A stretch of DNA of 11,897 bases from Anaerolineaceae bacterium (lineage in GTDB: Bacteria > Chloroflexota > Anaerolineae > Anaerolineales > Anaerolineaceae), in the NCBI GenBank assembly GCA_011620465.1, contig WOZC01000042.1, positions 14,532 through 26,428 of the forward strand, in the 5' to 3' direction. Shown here piece after piece: positions 7,568-11,897 of this stretch (the first letter of the stretch is position 1; every line of letters starts with the position of its first letter). The notes beneath the pieces are model-generated. The model did no database searches. It saw only the letters and a program-made list of their open reading frames with translations, and had not been told where the DNA came from. The translations under genes were made by a program, and so were the position numbers.

Positions 7568-8370
7568 CGGCTCAGCAGGTAGACTGTTTCATTCGTGAAA
7601 TCGAAGGAGTGGATCTTAAGATTCTTGCCCGCTGTCAGACGTTCAAAATGCTCGGAGTAGGTCTGCTTCATCCCCTTGGAGCGTCCGCCCAGACTTTTGG
7701 AGGGATAAGAGATCAGGAGGTGGTCTGCATTGACTTGTTCCAACAGACGCGCAGAGGTTTTTGGGTCAACCTGGTCAAGGATAGGCAGAAGTTTCAACAA
7801 AAACGCCACTTGAACCCTTTGCTGTGGGACCGATTGGAGCAGATTGCAGGTAAAAGCGCCTCCGGTTTGCCCGACGAGCGGGAAGTAAACATTCAGGAAA
7901 CCCACCAAAGGATCAACGACATCACAGGCTGTGTAAGTGCAGTCCTTTTCAAGCTGCATCCAGGGAATAGCCAGCGGGTTGAGTCCACAAGCGAGGTCCA
8001 GTACTGAACTAACCGGGGCAATAGGTGCCAGGCAGGTGCGGAAGAAGGATTCGAGGAAGGGCAGGCGTTCCTGAGTGGAAGCGTGCAGCTTCATCATCCG
8101 CTTGCAAGTTTCTTTGAATAGCTCGAAATCATCAGTAGGTAAGGATTTGAAAAAATCAATCCACTTCGCGTAGTCTAATTTTGGCGTTAGAAATGCACCG
8201 GTCAAACGGTGCAGGCGAGTACGGGTTGTTTTGAGTGCGTCGCGCCAGTTTCTTTGTTTTGCCAATTCTTCAAGGGCGATTTGCCGGACAAGACATGAGT
8301 CCAGTTGGGAATACTTAGCGCCTTCCTGAACTTTTGCGACAAATTCGTCAATATCTTCGTCTTCAAGCAT
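7564..8370 (-). CDS. RmtB/Arm-family 16S rRNA (guanine-1405 N7)-methyltransferase
   Basis: 268 residues, recognisably homologous to RmtB (251 residues) along its length. Characterised members methylate N7 of G1405 in helix 44 of the assembled 30S subunit and block 4,6-linked aminoglycosides such as gentamicin and kanamycin. Shared motifs: TRTRLHRLTGAF (49-60; RmtB TRLHGICGAY), LHASTQERL (95-103; LHASTKERL), SAM motif VLDLACGLNPLA (123-134; VLDIACGLNPLA), ACD (148-150), LLKLLPILDQ (191-200) and ISYPSKSLGGRSKGM (220-234; VSFPTRSLGGRGKGM). All key segments are intact, so activity is likely, but resistance in this host is inference. Its start overlaps the TGT stop by eight bases, with AAGGA five bases before the ATG. 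No mobile element flanks it. Confidence 0.9.
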   Translation of the reverse strand: MLEDEDIDEFVAKVQEGAKYSQLDSCLVRQIALEELAKQRNWRDALKTTRTRLHRLTGAFLTPKLDYAKWIDFFKSLPTDDFELFKETCKRMMKLHASTQERLPFLESFFRTCLAPIAPVSSVLDLACGLNPLAIPWMQLEKDCTYTACDVVDPLVGFLNVYFPLVGQTGGAFTCNLLQSVPQQRVQVAFLLKLLPILDQVDPKTSARLLEQVNADHLLISYPSKSLGGRSKGMKQTYSEHFERLTAGKNLKIHSFDFTNETVYLLSR

Positions 8371-9415
8371 GGCTTTCCTTCAAGTCGTCGATGACGCGAG
8401 TCATGAAACGCAGATTATGCATGGTAGCCAGGCGAAAATAGGAAGGATCGCGCATTTTAAAGAGGTGGTAGAGGTAACCCAGGCTGTAATCCTGGCAACA
8501 GGGGCAGTCGCAGCCAACTTCGATAGGGTTAGGATCGCGGATGAAATTTTCCGTGTTGATGTAAGTAAATTTCAACCATCCTGGTGGTGTATCCGGGGTC
8601 AGTTTTATGCCGTCTTTTCGGTAAAGGCGTCCATGGCGGGCATCTCGGGTGGGCAAGGCGCTGTCAAACATTTCGTACCCGATTTTACAGGCGGTCACGA
8701 TACTTTCGGGGTGCCCAATGCCTAAAGCATGGATCGGGAATTCACCTGGAACAAGCGATCGGACGAGTTCGAGAATATCAGTGATCAGGTTGGATTCATC
8801 GTCCAACGGCCAACCGCCAAAACCAAAACCGTCAAATCCTATCTCGAGAAGAGCTTCCGCGCACTGTATACGTAAATCAGTCTCAGCTCCGCCCTGAATC
8901 ACGCCGAAAATCAATGGACGATCGCTTTCAGCAATTTTTCGGGAGTCCATCTGCTGGAGGTAGGTCTGTTTGGCAATTTTTGCCCAGGCAATTGTACGTT
9001 CGACCGACAATTTTTGTTCTTCGTAACTGGCGTTGATATGGGTGCAATCATCCAGGCAGATCAATATGTCCGAACCGTAACCAAACTGGAGCTGGATGCT
9101 CTTTTCGGGTGTTAGATTAAGCTTGCGGTCCGAATTTTCGGGTCGGAAGAGAATGCCTTTTGTTGTCAGGCTGCCAAATTTAGGGTTTTGCCGGATCAGA
9201 GAGTAGGCCTGGAAACCGCCAGAATCGGTCATGATTGGACCGGTCCAGTCTGACATTTTGTGCAGTCCACCCAAAGACTGGATGATGGTGGACCCTGGTT
9301 TTTGCATCAGGTGGAAAGCGTTCATCATCAGCATTGGCAGACCCACCTGGCGTAGATCCTGGCTGGTGAGACTGCGGACGTAACCGTAAGTCGCATCGGG
9401 CATGAAAACTGGCAA
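8363..9415 (-). CDS. tgt: tRNA-guanine transglycosylase (queuine/preQ1 family)
   Basis: Exchanges guanine 34 of GUN-anticodon tRNAs for a 7-deazaguanine base in queuosine synthesis or salvage. From the TTG at 9415 it has 350 residues. Visible motifs: MTDSGGFQ with general acid/base Asp64, DDCT (122-125), VIQGG (172-176), DSALPTRDARHG with nucleophile Asp251, and zinc ligands C302, C304, C307 and H333. The loop GGLAVGE of E. coli TGT reads GGWPLDDE (200-207) here, so base choice may differ. The TTG lies within the conserved LPVFMPDAT region. The frame stays open upstream as far as ATA (9460-9458) and ATT (9457-9455), behind a strong GGAGG, so translation probably starts there and adds about 15 residues. 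No ATG or GTG lies upstream within the frame. Confidence 0.9.
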   Translation of the reverse strand: MPVFMPDATYGYVRSLTSQDLRQVGLPMLMMNAFHLMQKPGSTIIQSLGGLHKMSDWTGPIMTDSGGFQAYSLIRQNPKFGSLTTKGILFRPENSDRKLNLTPEKSIQLQFGYGSDILICLDDCTHINASYEEQKLSVERTIAWAKIAKQTYLQQMDSRKIAESDRPLIFGVIQGGAETDLRIQCAEALLEIGFDGFGFGGWPLDDESNLITDILELVRSLVPGEFPIHALGIGHPESIVTACKIGYEMFDSALPTRDARHGRLYRKDGIKLTPDTPPGWLKFTYINTENFIRDPNPIEVGCDCPCCQDYSLGYLYHLFKMRDPSYFRLATMHNLRFMTRVIDDLKESHA

Positions 9416-9456
9416 CCTGACCTGCTTATCGCGGACTTGAAGAGAGCGTGGTGGAA

Positions 9457-10149
9457 TTATGCTCGCCTCCGCTGAGTCTTTTCAATGATAAGGATGAACT
9501 CGGCTTTGCGCTGCTGGACTTTTGCCTGGATTTCCTGCACTTCTCCGATGTAGATTCGCTCGCTCGGCAGGGTCAGATCAGTCGCCAGGAAAACAACCTG
9601 CTTCTTTCCGAAGGCATTGGATACTTCTTCAAGCAATTTCGCCATTCGATATGGTGTGTCCATCAGGATCAATGCCTCTTCAGAGTTACTGTGTCGTTGA
9701 AGAACCAGTTTTCGCTGTTCAGTTTGCGGTGGTAAAAAACCCAGGAAATGAAATTGTCGCAAGTCAAAGGGGCAGACCGAAATCGCGGTCATCAATGAAG
9801 ATGGACCGGAAACCGGCACGACGGGGATATTAGACCCATACATGATTTCGAGCAATTTTCGACCAGGGTCCGAGAAAACTGGTGTACCGCAGTCGGAGAT
9901 CAGGGCAAGGTTTTGACCATCCATCAATTTCAACAAAACCTGTTCTACCATTTCTGCTTCGTTGTGTTCATTCAGTTCCAGCAAAGGCTTGGAAATTTCC
10001 AACCCCTTCAGAAGGCGAGACGCAACTTTTCGCTCTTCACAGATGATCATATCCACTTGCGAAAGCACTTCGATCGCCCGAGAGGTGATTTCACCCGTGT
10101 GACCAATGGGGGTAGCAACAACAAATAAGGTTCCTTTGTTTTCTGGCAT
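9457..10149 (-). CDS. Divergent RsmI paralogue, SAM-dependent methyltransferase (tetrapyrrole-methylase fold)
   Basis: 230 residues, clearly of the RsmI family but unlike the canonical copy at 2131-2832. VATPIGHTGEITSRA (11-25) replaces VATPIGNLGDMTFRA, CEERK (37-41) replaces SEDSR, and LISDCGTPVFSDPG (83-96) replaces LVTDAGTPGISDPG. VSGPSS (113-118) replaces IPGPSA, and MDTPYR (163-168) replaces YESPYR. SAM-binding glycine motifs are kept, so it should be a working methyltransferase, probably on rRNA. Whether it shares C1402 with RsmI or has another target is unknown. The start at 10149 follows AGGA by five bases. Longer frames reaching 10518 run into murJ and have no homology. It is the first gene of the five-gene operon. 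Confidence 0.87.
   Translation of the reverse strand: MPENKGTLFVVATPIGHTGEITSRAIEVLSQVDMIICEERKVASRLLKGLEISKPLLELNEHNEAEMVEQVLLKLMDGQNLALISDCGTPVFSDPGRKLLEIMYGSNIPVVPVSGPSSLMTAISVCPFDLRQFHFLGFLPPQTEQRKLVLQRHSNSEEALILMDTPYRMAKLLEEVSNAFGKKQVVFLATDLTLPSERIYIGEVQEIQAKVQQRKAEFILIIEKTQRRRA
9466..9470 (-). promoter_or_regulatory. Strong ribosome binding site that points to a non-ATG start of tgt
   Basis: GGAGG on the minus strand lies inside the last codons of the RsmI paralogue. It is five bases from ATA (9460-9458) and eight from ATT (9457-9455), both in the TGT frame. The ATA overlaps the upstream TAA stop as ATAA, mirroring the ATGA overlaps further along the operon. The alternative TTG at 9415 has only a weak AGG-type site before it. 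Confidence 0.55.
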
Positions 10150-10173
10150 GGGTATCCTGCTTTCTATTCTGAG

Positions 10174-10179
10174 ATTATA
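10174..10179 (-). promoter_or_regulatory. -10 box of the five-gene rRNA/tRNA modification operon
   Basis: A perfect TATAAT (minus strand 10179-10174) lies 24 bases before the start codon at 10149, placing transcription start near 10167. No good -35 is seen at the right distance (CGCCCA at 17 bases). Confidence 0.45.
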
Positions 10180-10275
10180 AAGCATGCTTGGTGTCCTGGG
10201 CGCTGCTGATGATAGAGAACGCCTTATTATCTGCCGCATCATGCCAATTCTGCACGCATCCAGAAAATGAGTTTG

Positions 10276-10284
10276 TGGCATAAT
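10276..10284 (+). promoter_or_regulatory. Extended -10 promoter of the murJ-like gene
   Basis: TGGCATAAT is an extended -10 (TGn plus CATAAT), which can work without a -35; none is visible. The predicted start near 10291 leaves a leader of about 16 bases with GGAG four bases before the ATG. An eight-base inverted repeat, CTTATTAT (10223-10230) and ATAATAAG (10280-10287), has one arm on this box and could be an operator, though it is short enough to be chance. Confidence 0.45.
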
Positions 10285-10306
10285 AAGAACCATTAAACGG
10301 AGCCCT

Positions 10307-11848
10307 ATGAAAAATTTAAGTCGACTTACTAAAGTATCACTTTTGCTGGCAGTTTTATTTGGGATCGATAAGATCCTGGGTGTGGCAAGGCAAATGATCA
10401 TTTCCCGACAGTTCGGTTTGTCGGCTGAGTTGGATGTTTTTAACGCAGCCAACAACCTTCCAGATATGCTTTTCATGCTCATCTCTGGTGGAGCTCTGGC
10501 GATCGCATTTATCCCCATTCTTTCTGAAGTCCTGACTCAAAAAGGGCGGGAGAAAGCCTGGTCGCTCTTTTCCAATGTTCTCAACATCGCATTTATTATT
10601 ACTGCAGTTGCGGCAATCGTTGTTGCCATAATGGCAAGACCCCTCATTACAAACGAACTTGGCATTGCCCCGGGCTTTACGGCTGCCCAGACCGATGCAA
10701 CCGTTCGTTTATTACGCCTGAACCTCATTTCCACACTTATATTTTCGTTGAGCGGCTTGGTGATGGCTGGGTTGCAAGCTAATCAACATTTTCTTTTCCC
10801 GGCTCTCGCTCCCATCCTCTACGACCTGGGTCAAATTTTTGGGGCAGTCTTTTTAGCTCCAACAGAAGGTTACAGGATTGGCAGCATAACCCTGCCAGCC
10901 TTTGGATTAGGGATTGATGGTTTGGTTTATGGCGTCATAATCGGTGCTGCCTTACACTTGCTCATCCAGATACCCGGCTTGGTCAAGTATCATTTCAAGT
11001 GGAGCCCCAAAATCGACATTCATGATCCGGAAATCCGAAAGGTATTCCGCATGATGGCACCCCGCCTGATCAGCATGTTTTGTATCCAGATGATTTTTCT
11101 GGCACAAGACAATTTCGCTTCAAGGCTTGAGACTGGCTCCGTCACCGCGCTGACCTATGGTTGGTGGATAATGCAGGTACCGCAGACCTTGCTCGGTACT
11201 TCGATCGCGACTGCAATTTTACCAACGCTTTCTGAACTGTTCAGTAGTGAGCGCTTTGATGAGCTGAAGGAAAAAATTGAACGCGCAGGCAAGGTGATGC
11301 TTGCCTTAACCATACCAGTGGCAATCATCGCCGGTGTAGTTTTGCAGCCCGCCATTCAAGCCTTCCTGGGTTTGGATGCGGTTGATACCGCCCGCGTGGT
11401 TGATGTTTCCCGGATATTCTTGATCGGTATTGTGGGTCATTCGGTGGTTGAACTGTTTGTGCGCAGTTTCTATGCTTTACAAAAGCCCAAGTATCCCCTT
11501 ATGGGAGCCGTGGCAACCCTGGTTCTTTTTATCTTACTCAGCCTGGTGTTGTCGCCGGCTCTGCAAGCCAGAGGAATCGCAGCTGCAAACACACTTTCCT
11601 ATTCTTTACAGGCAATACTCCTATTGGTTCTTATAAATCCCCAGCTGGTATCCAAACTCAAAATTTCAAAATCCTTTTTGCTGGCTTTGCTTGGCGCCGC
11701 GCTTGGTGGTGGAGCTGCTTTTACCGTTCTCAATTTTGCTCCACGCATCTCAGGAACATTGATCGGAGCAGTGGCTGGAGGTATCCTGGGGCTGCTGGTT
11801 GCCGGCGTAGTTATCCGCAAAGATTTGATTCAGCTGCAGCAGTTGTAA
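10307..11848 (+). CDS. murJ: MurJ/MviN-family lipid II flippase (divergent)
   Basis: 513 residues and strongly hydrophobic throughout, fitting the 14 membrane helices of MurJ, the MOP-superfamily flippase that moves lipid II across the membrane for peptidoglycan synthesis. Family features: LGVAR (24-28), FNAANNLPDMLFM (45-57), GGALAIAFIPILSE (61-74), the TM8 region YGWWIMQVPQTLLGTSIATAILP (284-306) and FVRSFYALQKPKYPL (384-398). Aligned to E. coli MurJ without gaps here, R24 and D39 are kept (R28, D43) but R18 is Lys22, R52 is Phe56, and the D269-R270 pair is Trp286-Trp287. The central cavity is therefore less cationic. Lipid II remains the likeliest substrate, but another lipid-linked sugar is possible. 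It is a single gene, divergent from the modification operon, and is closed by a terminator. Confidence 0.88.
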   Translation: MKNLSRLTKVSLLLAVLFGIDKILGVARQMIISRQFGLSAELDVFNAANNLPDMLFMLISGGALAIAFIPILSEVLTQKGREKAWSLFSNVLNIAFIITAVAAIVVAIMARPLITNELGIAPGFTAAQTDATVRLLRLNLISTLIFSLSGLVMAGLQANQHFLFPALAPILYDLGQIFGAVFLAPTEGYRIGSITLPAFGLGIDGLVYGVIIGAALHLLIQIPGLVKYHFKWSPKIDIHDPEIRKVFRMMAPRLISMFCIQMIFLAQDNFASRLETGSVTALTYGWWIMQVPQTLLGTSIATAILPTLSELFSSERFDELKEKIERAGKVMLALTIPVAIIAGVVLQPAIQAFLGLDAVDTARVVDVSRIFLIGIVGHSVVELFVRSFYALQKPKYPLMGAVATLVLFILLSLVLSPALQARGIAAANTLSYSLQAILLLVLINPQLVSKLKISKSFLLALLGAALGGGAAFTVLNFAPRISGTLIGAVAGGILGLLVAGVVIRKDLIQLQQL

Positions 11849-11852
11849 AATC

Positions 11853-11880
11853 AAAAAACCGGAGCAAACCTCCGGTTTTT
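11853..11880 (+). terminator. Intrinsic terminator after murJ
   Basis: ACCGGAG (11858-11864), a five-base loop and CTCCGGT (11870-11876), followed by a run of five T. An A-tract precedes the stem, so it could also work from the other side. It starts five bases after the murJ stop codon. Confidence 0.9.
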
Positions 11881-11897
11881 CGTGGGCTGGGATTGGA

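Noticed and set aside
6737..8370. RmtB-like pair as a recently acquired mobile resistance cassette
   Set aside because: There is no transposase, integrase, terminal repeat or visible composition shift. The genes overlap their neighbours by 4 to 8 bases, which an inserted cassette would not do.
9457..10518. Longer 353-residue version of the RsmI paralogue
   Set aside because: The extra 123 residues have no homology, lie over the start of murJ and cross the intergenic promoters. The ATG at 10149 has a good ribosome binding site right before the conserved VVATPIG.

Overview
The window looks like ordinary chromosome from a bacterium of moderate GC content. It carries ten confident or near-confident genes and no tRNA, rRNA, CRISPR array or recognisable mobile element. 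My best guess for the source is an Anaerolineae-type member of the Chloroflexota. This is inferred from protein character (short RsmI, type II pantothenate kinase, divergent MurJ, chromosomal RmtB-like methyltransferase), not from a marker gene.

Layout. (1) 43-1758, minus: a 571-residue protein of no family I can name with certainty, whose C-terminal half resembles nucleoside phosphorylase/MTA nucleosidase enzymes. (2) 1759-2130: a non-coding gap with two diverged copies of a palindromic repeat, followed by a promoter. (3) 2131-2832, plus: rsmI. Its 3' end overlaps that of a minus-strand queuosine-precursor transporter (2804-3541). (4) A divergent promoter region separates the transporter from a plus-strand pair, type II pantothenate kinase (coaW-like) and rsmE. 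(5) 5274-10149, minus: a tightly packed five-gene operon read in the order RsmI paralogue, tRNA-guanine transglycosylase (TGT), RmtB-like G1405 16S rRNA methyltransferase, diverged tandem paralogue of that enzyme, RsmF-like m5C methyltransferase. Its junctions overlap by 4 or 8 bases, or would overlap by 4 if TGT starts at an ATA codon. (6) 10307-11848, plus: a MurJ-family flippase closed by a clear intrinsic terminator.

Main observation. The five-gene operon and its neighbours concentrate enzymes that act in or next to the ribosomal decoding centre. In characterised homologues RsmI modifies C1402, RsmF-type enzymes C1407 (C1404 in some species), RmtB-type enzymes G1405 and RsmE U1498, while TGT modifies wobble base 34 of the tRNA read in that site. 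Homologues of the G1405 enzyme give high-level aminoglycoside resistance, but here the gene sits between translation genes with no mobility signature. It is followed by a second copy that keeps the fold but has lost several signature motifs. This looks like a native decoding-centre modification module and is the strongest candidate for an undescribed system.

Other points of interest are the lack of a normal start codon for TGT, the substituted substrate loop of that TGT together with a nearby queuosine-precursor transporter, a MurJ lacking cavity arginines, and an orphan fused to a nucleosidase-like domain.
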